Of a stretch of DNA of 64,000 nt, positions 38,674-48,527 are shown one piece after another; the first letter of the stretch is position 1, and every line of letters starts with the position of its first letter. The stretch covers positions 392,001-456,000 of the forward strand of contig NZ_VFPT01000001.1 of the NCBI RefSeq assembly GCF_006716865.1. Direction: 5' to 3'. The translations under genes were made by a program, and so were the position numbers. Under the pieces are notes generated by a model. It was not told the DNA's origin, made no database searches, and saw nothing but the letters and a program-made list of their open reading frames with translations. The stretch comes from Roseinatronobacter monicus. GTDB lineage: Bacteria; Pseudomonadota; Alphaproteobacteria; Rhodobacterales; Rhodobacteraceae.

Positions 38674-39927
38674 ATGCCTGCCTTTTGCCGCGATTGTCTG
38701 ACCTGTTTTCCTGAGGGGCGGCGTTGTCCGTCCTGCCATTCGCTGCGTGTCGTGGCGGATGCGGAGTTGTATGATCTGTCCATCGCGCATATGGATTGCG
38801 ACGCCTTCTACGCCAGTGTGGAAAAGCGCGATAACCCAGAATTGCGCGACAAGCCTGTGATCGTGGGCGGCGGGCAGCGCGGTGTCGTGACCACGGCCTG
38901 CTATATCGCGCGCATCCACGGTGTGCGCTCGGCCATGCCGATGTTCAAGGCGCTCAAACTGTGCCCCGAAGCGGTCATCGTCAAGCCGCGTTTCGACGCC
39001 TATGCAACCGCCTCGCGCGAAATCCGCGCGATGATGGAAGAACTGACCCCCGCGATTGAGCCGCTTTCGCTGGATGAGGCCTTTATGGACCTGACAGGCA
39101 CCGCGCGGCTGCATGGCGCGCCCCCTGCGGTGATGCTGGCGCGCTTGCTGCAACGCATGGAGGCAGAGTTGCGCCTGTCCGGGTCCGTGGGCCTGTCGCA
39201 TAACAAATTTCTGGCCAAGATCGCGTCCGATCTGGACAAGCCGCGCGGGTTTTCGGTGATCTCCCAGGCTGCCACCGAAGGGTTTTTACGCGGCAAACCC
39301 GTCAGCATTATCTGGGGGGTTGGTGCTGCGATGCGCGGGCAATTGGAACGTGCGGGCATTACAACGATTGATGACCTGAAGCGCTGGGACCAGTCCGATC
39401 TTGTCGCGCGATTCGGGTCTATGGGCGCGCGGCTGTGGCATCTGGCGCGCGGGCAGGACACACGGCGCGTGGCGCGTGACCAGCAGGTGAAATCCATCTC
39501 GAAAGAAACGACATTTAACACCGATCTGTGTGATGAAGCGACGCTGGACGGGCATCTGTGGCGGCTGGCCGATCAGGTTTCGGTGCGGGCCAAGGCCAAG
39601 GGGCTGGCGGGCCGCGTGGTCACGCTGAAACTCAAACGCGCCGATCACCGCATTCTGACGCGCAGGCTCAGCCTGTCTGACCCGACCACGCTGGCCGATG
39701 TGATCTACCGCGCCGCGCGTCCGCTTTTGGCACAGGCCATGACATCGGCCCCATTCCGGCTGATCGGTGTCGGGATTTCCGAGTTGAGCGCGGATCAAGG
39801 TGTGGGCTTTCGCGCCGACTTGCTGGACCCGCACGCCGCCCGCCGCGCCGAGGCCGAGCGCGCAATGGACCGCTTGCGCGCTCGCTTTGGCCCGGACAGC
39901 GTGGTGAAGGGGCGCAGTCTGCGATAG
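38674..39927 (+). CDS. dinB: DNA polymerase IV with N-terminal zinc-finger-like motif
   Basis: A 417-residue Y-family translesion polymerase. The catalytic residues are in AHMDCDAFYASVE and SLDEAFMDLTG; thumb and little-finger domains follow (about 235-415). The first 30 residues carry CRDCLTC...CPSC, a four-Cys pattern suggesting a small zinc finger that the E. coli enzyme lacks. It begins 45 nt after the carboxypeptidase gene, and a bidirectional terminator follows. Confidence 0.94.
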   Translation: MPAFCRDCLTCFPEGRRCPSCHSLRVVADAELYDLSIAHMDCDAFYASVEKRDNPELRDKPVIVGGGQRGVVTTACYIARIHGVRSAMPMFKALKLCPEAVIVKPRFDAYATASREIRAMMEELTPAIEPLSLDEAFMDLTGTARLHGAPPAVMLARLLQRMEAELRLSGSVGLSHNKFLAKIASDLDKPRGFSVISQAATEGFLRGKPVSIIWGVGAAMRGQLERAGITTIDDLKRWDQSDLVARFGSMGARLWHLARGQDTRRVARDQQVKSISKETTFNTDLCDEATLDGHLWRLADQVSVRAKAKGLAGRVVTLKLKRADHRILTRRLSLSDPTTLADVIYRAARPLLAQAMTSAPFRLIGVGISELSADQGVGFRADLLDPHAARRAEAERAMDRLRARFGPDSVVKGRSLR

Positions 39928-39938
39928 GCCGCACCCAT

Positions 39939-39969
39939 AAAAAAGGCCCCGCAACCTGCGGGGCCTTTT
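39939..39969. terminator. Bidirectional terminator between dinB and amtB
   Basis: The stem GGCCCCGCA/TGCGGGGCC with a 3-nt loop is flanked by AAAAAA on the left and TTTT on the right, so it can end transcription from dinB (+) and from glnK-amtB (-). Confidence 0.93.
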
Positions 39970-39989
39970 CATGTCTTGGAAGTGCAGGA

Positions 39990-41348
39990 TCAGCGGTTGC
40001 TGAACTCTGGATAGGCTTCCATACCCATCTCGGTCTTGTCCAGACCTGTGACCTGATCTTCGTCACTGACACGAATGCCCATCACGGCCTTCAGGATCAG
40101 CCACACCACCAGCGAGGCAAAGAACATGAAGATACCGATTGCGGCCATGCCAATGAACTGCGTCACAAAACTGGCGTCGCTGTTGGTCAGCGGCACAGCC
40201 ATTGTGCCCCACAGACCAGCGAACAGGTGAACCGGGATCGCACCGACCACATCGTCGATCTTGAACTTGTCCAGCAGTGGGATAGTCAGGACAACAATCA
40301 CGCCACCGACAGCACCGATCAGAGTTGCAGAACCAAGACCGGGGGTCAGCGGTTCAGCCGTGATCGACACCAGACCAGCCAGCGCACCGTTCAGCACCAT
40401 GGTCAGGTCAGGCTTCTTGTACAGAAGTGTCGACAGGATCAGCGCCGTTACAGCACCACCAGCAGCAGCGGTGTTTGTGTTCGAGAAGATCCGGCTGACA
40501 TCTGCGACATCAGAGATGGTGCCCATAGCCAGCTGCGAGCCGCCATTGAAGCCGAACCAACCCAGCCACAGAATGAACATGCCCAATGTTGCCAGCGGCA
40601 GGTTCGAGCCCGGCATAACAGTAACCTTGCCGTCACTGCTATATTTGCCATAACGCGCACCCAGAACGATTACACCTGCCAGCGCAGCCCAGCCGCCTGC
40701 GGCATGAACGATGGACGAGCCAGCGAAGTCAGAGAAGCCCATCTCGTCAAGGAAGCCTTCGCCCCAGCTCCAGCTTGCCTGAATAGGGTAAATGACGCCG
40801 GTCAGGATGACCACGAATGCAAGGAAGGGCCACAGCTTGATACGCTCGGCCACAGCACCCGAAACGATCGAGGCGACAGCAGCACAGAACATCAACTGGA
40901 AGATGAAGTCCGACCCGATCGAGGCGTATTCGATGTCATCGACATCTTCGAGCGCGACACCAACGGGTTCCAGCACGGTGGGGGAAATCCCGCCCAGCCA
41001 GCCTTCAATCACCCAATCGCCCAGCGGGTACATCAGGTTGAAGCCAATGAGAAAATAGGCAATCGTCGCAAGCGAGAACAGCGCCACGTTCTTGGTGGCC
41101 TGCATGGTTGCGTTCTTTGAACGCACAAGGCCCGTTTCCAGCATACAGAAACCGGCGGCCATGAAGAACACCAGAAAACCGCCAACCAGAAACAGCAGCG
41201 AGTTCATGATGAACACCATTTCGGTGTTCAGGGCAGTGACCGCCTCCATCGCATCCGCGACGGCCTCTGCCTCCTGTGCCAGCGCAAGACCGGGCAGCAA
41301 TGCTGCTATGGCCGCGAGTGGGAGTATCTTTTTCAGTTGCATCTGCAT
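39990..41348 (-). CDS. amtB: Ammonium transporter
   Basis: A 452-residue Amt/MEP/Rh protein: signal peptide (to about 22) and then 11 membrane helices. Family segments include LETGLVRSKNA, DFAGSSIVHAAGGWAALAG (with the first pore His) and VGAIPVHLFAGLWGT (with the second pore His). It is regulated by direct binding of GlnK. The ATG at 41348 lies after AAAGGAC; an alternative is two codons downstream. Second gene of glnK-amtB. Confidence 0.95.
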   Translation of the reverse strand: MQMQLKKILPLAAIAALLPGLALAQEAEAVADAMEAVTALNTEMVFIMNSLLFLVGGFLVFFMAAGFCMLETGLVRSKNATMQATKNVALFSLATIAYFLIGFNLMYPLGDWVIEGWLGGISPTVLEPVGVALEDVDDIEYASIGSDFIFQLMFCAAVASIVSGAVAERIKLWPFLAFVVILTGVIYPIQASWSWGEGFLDEMGFSDFAGSSIVHAAGGWAALAGVIVLGARYGKYSSDGKVTVMPGSNLPLATLGMFILWLGWFGFNGGSQLAMGTISDVADVSRIFSNTNTAAAGGAVTALILSTLLYKKPDLTMVLNGALAGLVSITAEPLTPGLGSATLIGAVGGVIVVLTIPLLDKFKIDDVVGAIPVHLFAGLWGTMAVPLTNSDASFVTQFIGMAAIGIFMFFASLVVWLILKAVMGIRVSDEDQVTGLDKTEMGMEAYPEFSNR

Positions 41349-41379
41349 ATGTCCTTTTTGAAAGTGTCCCGCCGTGGCC

Positions 41380-41718
41380 TCAGAGCGCGTCATCGCCAGT
41401 TTCCCCGGTGCGCACCCGCGTCGCGGCCGCCAGATCCAGCACGAAAATCTTGCCGTCCCCGATTTTGTCGGTGCGCGCTGTCTTTTGCAGCGTTTCAACC
41501 ACCTGATCCGCCATTGCATCGGACACACCGATTTCGAGCTTCAGCTTGGGCACGAAATTCACCGCGTATTCTGCACCGCGATAGATTTCGGTATGGCCGG
41601 ACTGCGCACCAAACCCCTTGATTTCAGTAACCATCATTCCGCGCACGCCAATCGAGGTCAGCGCTTCGCGCACCTCTTCCAGCTTGAACGGTTTTATTGC
41701 CGCTATGATGTATTTCAC
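41380..41718 (-). CDS. glnK: Nitrogen regulatory PII protein GlnK
   Basis: A 112-residue PII protein. T-loop residue Tyr51 (YRGAEY), the uridylylation site, is present. Signature segments are GVRGMMVTEIKGFG at 24-37 and GDGKIFVLDL at the B-loop and C-terminus. It senses 2-oxoglutarate and ATP/ADP and gates AmtB. It is the first gene of a glnK-amtB pair, 31 nt apart. Confidence 0.95.
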   Translation of the reverse strand: MKYIIAAIKPFKLEEVREALTSIGVRGMMVTEIKGFGAQSGHTEIYRGAEYAVNFVPKLKLEIGVSDAMADQVVETLQKTARTDKIGDGKIFVLDLAAATRVRTGETGDDAL

Positions 41719-42022
41719 AGGTCATCCCCTTTCTTCGAGAGCGAGAGTCCACCGGACCGCACGCGCCAATCAGGGGTCTGGAGTGACCGAGTCTCAATAA
41801 TTTGCCGCACCGCAGCGCGCATCTCAGGCCCAAATGGGAAAAAAATGTGCACAAAAATGCATCAACGATTAAATAATAGGCATTTTGGCAAGGGCTGGTG
41901 CGATCTCGTGTCTACAATTTACCGCGATTGAGGTAGCAATTTGAACGCGACAATGGCAAATACGGACCAATACAATCAGGGTTTGCGTCCTTGCGCAGAT
42001 TTACGAAAAAAGGTGTTTGGGT
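41719..42022. promoter_or_regulatory. Divergent intergenic region between glnK and the class A PBP gene
   Basis: About 300 nt without a gene. An A/T-rich part (41840-41940) probably holds both promoters. GGCAAGGGCTGGTGCGA (41888-41904) partly matches an NtrC half-site pair (GCAC-N5-GGTGC type), and TGTGCACAAAAATGCATC (41847-41864) is another imperfect symmetry. Neither is strong enough to be called. Confidence 0.3.
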
Positions 42023-44191
42023 ATGGGCAGTTCTGGTGGAAGCGGTCGCAAACTGGCAGCGGATCGACGCAATACGCGGCCTGCGAAAGCCCCTAAGTCT
42101 CAGGCGCGCACCACATCCGCGCGCAAGGCGGCCCCTGCCAAACGCAAATCCGGGAATATTCTGGTCCGGTTCGTCGCAGGCACGGTTGCGCTGTTCTGGC
42201 GCATAATCTGGGGCGTCACGTGGCGTCTGGGTGCCACGATTGCGATGCTTTTGTTCGTGGCGACCGGGTATTTCTACATGACCATGCCGCCTTTGGGCGA
42301 TCTGATGGATGCCCGTTCACGCGGATCGGTCACGATGACCGACGCTTCTGGCAATGTCTTTGCGTGGCGCGGCGAGACATTTGGCGGCATCATCACCGCC
42401 GACACCGTATCGCCGCATCTGCGCAATGCGATCATTGCGACCGAGGACAGGCGGTTCTACAGCCATCTAGGCGTATCACCACGCGGGATTGCCGGGGCGA
42501 TCCGCTCCAACATGCAATCAGGGCGCAGCGCCTTTTCAGGGGCGGGCGGGTCAACCATTACGCAGCAGGTTGCCAAACTGCTTTGCATTGGCGTTCCGTT
42601 TGATCCCGATGAATGGAGTTCCGAGGCCGAGTATGAATCCGATTGCCGCCGGGGCACCATCTGGCGCAAGATCAAAGAGTTGCCCTATGCCTTCGCGCTG
42701 GAGGCAAAGTTTTCCAAAGACGAAATCCTGACCATCTACATGAACCGCGCATTTCTTGGCTCAGGCTCGCGCGGGTTTGAAGCAGCGGCGCAGCGCTATT
42801 TCGGGCGCTCTGCCAATGAAGTTGGCCCTGCCGAAGGGGCCATGCTGGCGGGCCTTCTGGTTGCGCCGTCCACATTCGCACCGACACGCAATCTTGCCCG
42901 CGCACAAGCGCGTGCCAATGTCGTGGTGGGCCTGATGCAGGAACAAGGGTATCTGACGCCCTATGAGGTTGCAGAGGCGCGCTCATACCCTGCGACCCTG
43001 TCAAGCAGCGCAGAAACGCAGCGCGGGATCAGCTTTGCCGATTGGCTGATGCAATCCGGCCCCTCCTTTCTGACGCGCAACACGACCGAAGACGTGATGA
43101 TGCGCACCACCTTTGACGCGCGCATCCAGACCGCCGCAGAAGATGCCGTGGCCCATATCTTTGACAACCGTGTCCGCGAAGGGTCCGAGGCAGAGGTGGC
43201 CGTGGTGGTCATGTCTGCTGATGGCGCTGTGCGTGGCATGGTGGGCGGGCGTTCCGCCAGTGTCGGCGGCTTTAACCGTGCGACACAGGCCATGCGCCAG
43301 ACAGGCTCTGCGTTCAAACCCTTCCTATATGCGGCAGCGCTGGAAAACGGGTTCGAGCCGTTTGATATTGTCGAGGATGCCCCGCTGACGATCACCACAC
43401 CCGGTTCTGGCCCTTGGTCGCCGCGCAACTACGACAACCAGTTCCACGGCTTTGTCACATTGACCGAAGCCCTGGCGCGGTCGCTGAACACGCCGGCCGT
43501 GCGCGTATCCGAGGCGATGGGGCGCGCAAGGGTGCGCGAAGTGGCAAATCAATTCGGCCTGCACAGCGATCTGGCCGAAGGTCCGGCGCTGGCGCTGGGG
43601 GCTTCCGAATCCAGCTTGCTGGAGATGACTGCCGCCTATGCGGGCATTCTGAACGGCGGCAATGCCGTGCGCCCCTACGGGATCGAGGAATTGCGCCTGC
43701 TGCAAGAAGCAACGCCACTGTTCGAGGCACGCGGCGGCATCGGGGATCGCGTTATATCCGAGCGTTCGGCACAAGTGCTGACATGGATGATGACGCGGGT
43801 CGTGGCCGAGGGCACCGGCCAGCGCGCACGCCTTGACGGGCGGCAGGTCGCGGCCAAGACTGGCACAACGCAGGCCGCACGCGACGCGTGGTTCATTGGC
43901 TTTACCGCAGATTATGTCACCGGCGTCTGGATGGGCTATGACGACAACTCGCCCTTGCAGGGCGTGACAGGTGGCGGCTTGCCTGCCGAAATCTGGCGCG
44001 AAACGATGGTCCGCGTGCATGAAGGTGTGCCGCCCCGCCCCTTGCCGATGCTGGAGCCGGAGCGCCCGGTGCTTGAAGCACCTCAATCAGCGCCCGCGCA
44101 AGGACAACAGCCCTTTACCGAACGCGGCAACACAAATTCTCTGGAAGAAACGATCAGAGGGGTGTTGGGGTCAATATTCGGCGGAAACTGA
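42023..44191 (+). CDS. Class A penicillin-binding protein (transglycosylase/transpeptidase)
   Basis: A 722-residue bifunctional cell-wall synthase. Basic cytoplasmic N-terminus, one anchor helix (about 62-86), then glycosyltransferase family 51 (ATEDRRFYSHLGVSPRG with catalytic Glu; GGSTITQQVAKLL) and transpeptidase domain with SxxK in TGSAFKPF, SLN in ARSLNTPA and KTGTT. It polymerises and cross-links peptidoglycan. A TTG two codons upstream is possible; ATG is preferred, with AAGGTG 8 nt before. No partner gene is beside it. Confidence 0.93.
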   Translation: MGSSGGSGRKLAADRRNTRPAKAPKSQARTTSARKAAPAKRKSGNILVRFVAGTVALFWRIIWGVTWRLGATIAMLLFVATGYFYMTMPPLGDLMDARSRGSVTMTDASGNVFAWRGETFGGIITADTVSPHLRNAIIATEDRRFYSHLGVSPRGIAGAIRSNMQSGRSAFSGAGGSTITQQVAKLLCIGVPFDPDEWSSEAEYESDCRRGTIWRKIKELPYAFALEAKFSKDEILTIYMNRAFLGSGSRGFEAAAQRYFGRSANEVGPAEGAMLAGLLVAPSTFAPTRNLARAQARANVVVGLMQEQGYLTPYEVAEARSYPATLSSSAETQRGISFADWLMQSGPSFLTRNTTEDVMMRTTFDARIQTAAEDAVAHIFDNRVREGSEAEVAVVVMSADGAVRGMVGGRSASVGGFNRATQAMRQTGSAFKPFLYAAALENGFEPFDIVEDAPLTITTPGSGPWSPRNYDNQFHGFVTLTEALARSLNTPAVRVSEAMGRARVREVANQFGLHSDLAEGPALALGASESSLLEMTAAYAGILNGGNAVRPYGIEELRLLQEATPLFEARGGIGDRVISERSAQVLTWMMTRVVAEGTGQRARLDGRQVAAKTGTTQAARDAWFIGFTADYVTGVWMGYDDNSPLQGVTGGGLPAEIWRETMVRVHEGVPPRPLPMLEPERPVLEAPQSAPAQGQQPFTERGNTNSLEETIRGVLGSIFGGN

Positions 44192-44218
44192 CCCCGCATC
44201 GCTGTGTGGGCAGTACAG

Positions 44219-44240
44219 GCGGGCCTTGACCAAGGTCCGC
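44219..44240. other. Hairpin between convergent genes
   Basis: GCGGGCCTT/AAGGTCCGC forms a 9-bp stem with one G-U pair and a 4-nt loop, in the short space between the convergent ends of the PBP gene and the zinc-ribbon gene. No T-run follows. It may be a weak or Rho-assisted termination structure. Confidence 0.4.
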
Positions 44241-44243
44241 CGC

Positions 44244-44972
44244 TTAACCGTTAATCAGGTTTGACAGGCGCAGGCGCATCTCATCGACAGCACCGACATA
44301 GCTGGTCAGCGCAGGCTCTGAGGCGGGCAGCGCAGTCACGATTTCCGGTGCCAGCAGATACGGCACAGTCAGCACCAGCGCCAGCACAACAGGTACCGCG
44401 AGTCCGGTCCAGAAGCTGCGCCTGCGTTCGCTGACCGTGGTCGGCAAATCGAATTCCGCATGTTTGCCGCCCATACGGCTGTTGCCGATGGGTTCGAGCG
44501 AGGCGCTGATATCCTCGATATCGGGAAAGGCCGCAGGCGTTGCCTTCGGGGCCAGATCCGGCGCGTCCGCAGGGGGGGGTGTTTTCGCACTCCGGTCTGC
44601 TGCACTTGGCCACGGGGCTGCGGTGCTCAACCCCAGATCTTGCTGCGTCTCTAGCGTGCCGGCCTCGCGTGCGCGTTGGCGGGCCTCGAACTCTGCTTCC
44701 TCGCGCAGGATTTCCAACACCTTCTCATCCACCTTGCGCGGGGCCGCCATGACGGCGACGTCGGGTTCTGCGATGGCGTCATTGGGCGCGGGGGGTGCCT
44801 CTTGCGGCAGCGGGGCCTGCATCTGAAGGGGGGGCTGGCGCACAGCTTTGGGTGTTTTTTCCTGAAACCACACATGCCCGCAGGAAGAGCATTGCACTTC
44901 ACGCCCGGCGTCGGGCAATAATGCCGCGTCGATCTCGTATTGTGCGTTACATTCGGTACAAATTAACCGCAT
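44244..44972 (-). CDS. MJ0042-type zinc-ribbon membrane protein
   Basis: A 242-residue protein beginning with a zinc ribbon CTEC...CSSCGH (residues 5-32), a Pro/Ala-rich and acidic middle with EEAEFEARQRAREA helix, and one membrane helix near the C-terminus (about 190-212). Such proteins are widespread in alphaproteobacteria; the function is unknown. It lies divergent from ftsE, as is common in Rhodobacteraceae. Confidence 0.8.
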   Translation of the reverse strand: MRLICTECNAQYEIDAALLPDAGREVQCSSCGHVWFQEKTPKAVRQPPLQMQAPLPQEAPPAPNDAIAEPDVAVMAAPRKVDEKVLEILREEAEFEARQRAREAGTLETQQDLGLSTAAPWPSAADRSAKTPPPADAPDLAPKATPAAFPDIEDISASLEPIGNSRMGGKHAEFDLPTTVSERRRSFWTGLAVPVVLALVLTVPYLLAPEIVTALPASEPALTSYVGAVDEMRLRLSNLING

Positions 44973-45108
44973 TAAGTTCCCTCAGGCAAAACCGCATCAC
45001 GAGGCATTGGCGTTACATGTCTTATGTTGTAGCAAGCCCTAAAGCGATCTCCAAGTTTATTAACAGGTATTACGGTGGGAAGATGCAAGATGGTCAGTTT
45101 GGCACATA

Positions 45109-45134
45109 ACTGCGCATCCGCTGAATTGCGCAGT
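45109..45134 (+). other. Stem-loop upstream of ftsE
   Basis: ACTGCGC (45109-45115) pairs with GCGCAGT (45128-45134), loop 12 nt, ending 20 nt before the ftsE ATG. It may affect ftsE translation or be a protein site. The rest of the 182-nt divergent spacer shows no clear gene. Confidence 0.35.
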
Positions 45135-45154
45135 CGTATGGGACTGGCGCGCAC

Positions 45155-45826
45155 ATGATCGCTTTTGAGGATGTCTCGCATGATTATGGCGGCGGGCCGC
45201 TGTTCCGCGATGTCTCGTTGCGGCTGGAGCAGGGCAGTTTTCACTTTCTCACAGGGCCATCCGGTGCCGGTAAAAGCACGATTCTGAAGCTGTGCTATGG
45301 CGAATTGCAGCCCAGTTCGGGGACAGTGAGTGTGCTTGATCATGATCTGGGCAAAATGACCCGCGATCAGTTGGCCGAGACACGCCAGCGCATCGGGGTC
45401 GTGCATCAGGATTGCCAGTTTCTGGACCATCTGAGTGTCGCGCAGAATGTTGGCCTGCCGTTGACCACAACGGGCCGCGAGTTGGCAGAAAGCGATTTGA
45501 CAGACCTCTTGGGCTGGGTCGGCTTGGGCGACCATGCCTCGGCCCTGCCGCCAACCCTGTCGGGGGGCGAGCGCCAGCGCGCCTCGCTTGCGCGCGCGGT
45601 CATCGCTGGACCGAGGCTGTTGCTGGCGGACGAGCCGACGGGAAATCTGGATTGGGACATGTCGCAGCGCTTGTTGATGTTGATGGTCGAGTTGAACCGC
45701 ATGGGAACGGCGGTGCTGATCGCCACGCATGACCTGAACCTGATCCGCTTTGCGAAAGCACATGTGAATGCGCGCGTGCTGCGTTTCGCAGGGCGCAAAC
45801 TGCAAATCGCTGGGGCCGAATTGTGA
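45155..45826 (+). CDS. ftsE: Cell division ATP-binding protein FtsE
   Basis: A 223-residue ABC ATPase with Walker A GPSGAGKST, Q-loop VVHQDCQFLDHLS, signature LSGGERQR, Walker B LLLADEPTGNLD and switch His in ATHDLNL. With FtsX it activates cell-wall hydrolases at the septum. The stop overlaps the GTG start of ftsX. Confidence 0.93.
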   Translation: MIAFEDVSHDYGGGPLFRDVSLRLEQGSFHFLTGPSGAGKSTILKLCYGELQPSSGTVSVLDHDLGKMTRDQLAETRQRIGVVHQDCQFLDHLSVAQNVGLPLTTTGRELAESDLTDLLGWVGLGDHASALPPTLSGGERQRASLARAVIAGPRLLLADEPTGNLDWDMSQRLLMLMVELNRMGTAVLIATHDLNLIRFAKAHVNARVLRFAGRKLQIAGAEL

Positions 45827-46695
45827 GTGCGCGCGCGATATCCGATCTGGTGGTGCCGCGCTCTGGCCAGAGCATCTGGCTTATCACGCTGAGTGCGGCG
45901 GCGATGGGATTTTTGGCCGTGTTCGCGCTGGCGCTGTCGGTCACATCGGCGAATCTGGCGCGCGGCTGGTCTGCCTCGCTGGCGCAAACGGCGACGGTGC
46001 GGATCTCTGCTGCGGCGGCGGAGCTGGACGCGCAGACCGCCATTGTGCTGGATGTGTTGCGCACGACCCCCGGCATCGCCGAGGCCCGCGTTATGGTGGT
46101 CGAGGAACAGGCCGCCCTGCTGGAAGCGTGGCTTGGCCCTGACCTGCCGCTGGATGCGCTGCCCTTACCCCGCCTGATCGAGCTGCGCGAGACTGAGGAA
46201 GGGCCGGACCGCCAAGGCCTGCGCCTGCGCCTGAGCGCCGAGGCACCGGGCGCAGTGTATGATGACCACACCCGCTGGCGCAGACCACTTGCGCAGGCGG
46301 CGGCGCGTATGCGCACCTTTGCTGTGTTTTCGCTGGTGTTGATCGGGGCGGTCATGACCGCAATCATCGCGCTGGCAGCCAGTGCCAGCCTTGCGTCGAA
46401 CGGGCAGGTCATCAAGGTGTTGCGGCTGGTGGGCGCAAAAGACCGCTTTATCGCGCGCGCCTTTGTGCGCCGCATCTCGCGCCGTGCGCTTCTGGGGGCC
46501 AGCGCGGGAACGGCTGCCGCTTGTGCTGCCCTGCTGACCATGCCTGAACTGGATGGCACAGCACATGTGCTGGCGGGTATAGGGTTTCAGGGAATGGGCT
46601 GGGCCTTGCCACTTGTCATTCCTGTGCTTGCAATGGCACTTGCATGGATTGCCAGCATGGCCACGGCGTTTTACGTTCTGAAAGGGGTTACCTGA
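45823..46695 (+). CDS. ftsX: Cell division protein FtsX
   Basis: A 290-residue permease-like protein with four membrane helices (about 22-45, 160-188, 220-243 and 258-285) and one large periplasmic loop between helices 1 and 2. The GTG start is inside the end of ftsE (GTGA overlap), and its stop overlaps the next start (TGATG). It relays FtsE ATP hydrolysis to periplasmic amidases or their activators. Confidence 0.92.
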   Translation: MSARAISDLVVPRSGQSIWLITLSAAAMGFLAVFALALSVTSANLARGWSASLAQTATVRISAAAAELDAQTAIVLDVLRTTPGIAEARVMVVEEQAALLEAWLGPDLPLDALPLPRLIELRETEEGPDRQGLRLRLSAEAPGAVYDDHTRWRRPLAQAAARMRTFAVFSLVLIGAVMTAIIALAASASLASNGQVIKVLRLVGAKDRFIARAFVRRISRRALLGASAGTAAACAALLTMPELDGTAHVLAGIGFQGMGWALPLVIPVLAMALAWIASMATAFYVLKGVT

Positions 46696-47441
46696 TGCGG
46701 TATGCAGTGCAATGGGTGCGATCTGTCATCTTTATCGGGCAGATGTATGGCGCGATGCTGGTGCTGGCAGTCGTCTTTTTGCCTTATGCAATTATGCGGC
46801 GCGAAGGGGCGCTGAAGGCCATGCATGTCTATTGCCGTTATGTGCGCTGGTCCGCGGGTGCAATTGCGGGTCTGCACTCGGAAGTTCGGGGTGAAGTGCC
46901 CCAAGGGCCAGTACTGATCGCGGCCAAACATCAGTCATTTCTGGATATTCTCATGATCTTTGGCGCGCTGCCGCGCCCGCGCTTCATCATGAAAAAGCAG
47001 CTTGTCTATGCCCCCATTCTGGGCTGGTATGCGTTGCGCGTCGGCTGTGTGCCGGTTGATCGCGGCAAGCGCGGGCAGGCCATCAAACAGATGACCGCGC
47101 GGGTCAAGGCAGGCATCGAGGATGCGGGCCAGTTGATTATCTATCCGCAAGGCACGCGCGTGGCCCCCGGCGTCAAGAAGCCCTACAAGGTGGGCACAGC
47201 CGTGCTTTATGAGGAACTCGCGCAGGATTGCGTGCCGGTTGCCACCAATGTCGGCATGTTCTGGCCGCGCCACAGCCTGTACCGCGAACCTGGGCTGGCA
47301 GTGGTCGAATTTCTGCCCCCTATTCCGGCAGGCAAAGCCCCACGCGCCTTTATCGCCGAGTTGGAGCAGGTGGTCGAGGCGGCCTCGGACAGGCTGGAAG
47401 ACGAAGCACGGCAGCAGTTGAACGCGCGCGCAATCACCTGA
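46695..47441 (+). CDS. 1-Acyl-sn-glycerol-3-phosphate acyltransferase (PlsC-like)
   Basis: A 248-residue membrane acyltransferase. N-terminal membrane helix at about 10-35. The HX4D catalytic motif is KHQSFLD (about residues 78-84), and the substrate-binding motif reads [12 protein letters not shown]. It makes phosphatidic acid for membrane lipids. Start overlaps the ftsX stop, so ftsE-ftsX-plsC form one transcript. Confidence 0.92.
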   Translation: MRYAVQWVRSVIFIGQMYGAMLVLAVVFLPYAIMRREGALKAMHVYCRYVRWSAGAIAGLHSEVRGEVPQGPVLIAAKHQSFLDILMIFGALPRPRFIMKKQLVYAPILGWYALRVGCVPVDRGKRGQAIKQMTARVKAGIEDAGQLIIYPQGTRVAPGVKKPYKVGTAVLYEELAQDCVPVATNVGMFWPRHSLYREPGLAVVEFLPPIPAGKAPRAFIAELEQVVEAASDRLEDEARQQLNARAIT

Positions 47442-47502
47442 GCCTCTTTCCAGATGCCGGGCGCTGTGGCATCAACGTGATATCGTGACACAAGAGGCCA
47501 TC

Positions 47503-47943
47503 ATGTCATCTGCAATGATCCATATTCTGAACGGCCCCAACCTGAACCTGCTTGGCCAGCGCCAGCCAGAGATTTATGGCCATGAGACGCTGGACGATGT
47601 CGCCCGCGCCTGCGCGCAGCTTGGGCAGGAACTTGGCTTGCAGACCGAATGCCTGCAAACGAACCATGAGGGCGCGCTGGTCGAGATGATCCAACAGGCG
47701 CGACATGCCGCGCAGGGCATCATCATCAACCCCGCCGCCTATACCCACACCTCGGTTGCCATTCTCGACGCATTATCCGCCTTCGAGGGGCCAGTGATCG
47801 AGGTGCATATCTCGAATATCCACAAACGCGAGAGCTTTCGCCACCATTCCTATGTCAGCGCGCGCGCGGATGCCGTGATCGCAGGGTGCGGCACGCAAGG
47901 CTACCTTCTGGCGTTGCGCCATATTGCGCATGTTCTTGGATAA
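47503..47943 (+). CDS. aroQ: Type II 3-dehydroquinate dehydratase
   Basis: A 146-residue dodecameric enzyme of the shikimate pathway. N-terminal [17 protein letters not shown] with the active-site Arg and Tyr, [12 protein letters not shown], and the catalytic-His segment [17 protein letters not shown] are present. AAGAGG lies 5 nt before the chosen ATG. An IS630 element begins 18 nt after the stop. Confidence 0.95.
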   Translation: MSSAMIHILNGPNLNLLGQRQPEIYGHETLDDVARACAQLGQELGLQTECLQTNHEGALVEMIQQARHAAQGIIINPAAYTHTSVAILDALSAFEGPVIEVHISNIHKRESFRHHSYVSARADAVIAGCGTQGYLLALRHIAHVLG

Positions 47944-47976
47944 ATCGCCCCGCTCTGTAATACCAATCAGCATTGA

Positions 47977-48495
47977 TCAGAACTCTTGAGCCCAGTCGCG
48001 GGTTCCAATGGAGGTGATTGTGTCGGGCATGCTGACCAATTTGTTCCAAGCCTTGCAGCAATGATCTACGATGTCTTCATAGGTTTCGAAGATGAGGTTT
48101 GATAGCCAGTTGTCTCGCATGAATTGCCAGATGTTTTCGACTGGATTGAGTTCTGGGCATTTTGCGGGGATCGGGATGATGGTGATGTTGTCCGGAATGA
48201 CCAGCTTGTCAGTCATGTGCCATGCGGCTTGATCCACGAGCACAGCCCCATGTGCTTTGGGTGCGACAGTTTGGGAGATTTCAGCAAGATGCAGGGCCAT
48301 CGCTTCGGTATTGCACGCTGGCAGCACAAGACCTGCAGCTTTCCCGAGGGCTGGGCAAATCGCTCCAAAGATGTAGCTTGAACTCGTGCGCTGATCATGT
48401 GGGGCGGAAGGTCGCGTACCGCGCTTCGCCCATCGGCGCGTGATCTTGTTTTTCTGGCCGACACGCGCTTCATCTTGGAACCAGACTTCGATCAC
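47977..48495 (-). CDS. IS630-family transposase, catalytic frame (copy 2)
   Basis: 172 residues from the internal ATG, identical to the protein at 7366-7884: DDE residues in VWFQDEARVG, AVLVDQAAWH and PELNPVENIW. No disabling changes are seen, so this copy is probably also active. Confidence 0.9.
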   Translation of the reverse strand: MIEVWFQDEARVGQKNKITRRWAKRGTRPSAPHDQRTSSSYIFGAICPALGKAAGLVLPACNTEAMALHLAEISQTVAPKAHGAVLVDQAAWHMTDKLVIPDNITIIPIPAKCPELNPVENIWQFMRDNWLSNLIFETYEDIVDHCCKAWNKLVSMPDTITSIGTRDWAQEF

Positions 48496-48527
48496 AGTGC
48501 CTTGCAGGAGCCGTGCGCGGAGCTTTG

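Noticed and set aside
45020..45112. 30-codon frame upstream of ftsE
   Set aside because: Codon use is unlike the genome, no ribosome site, and it occupies the likely ftsE promoter region.
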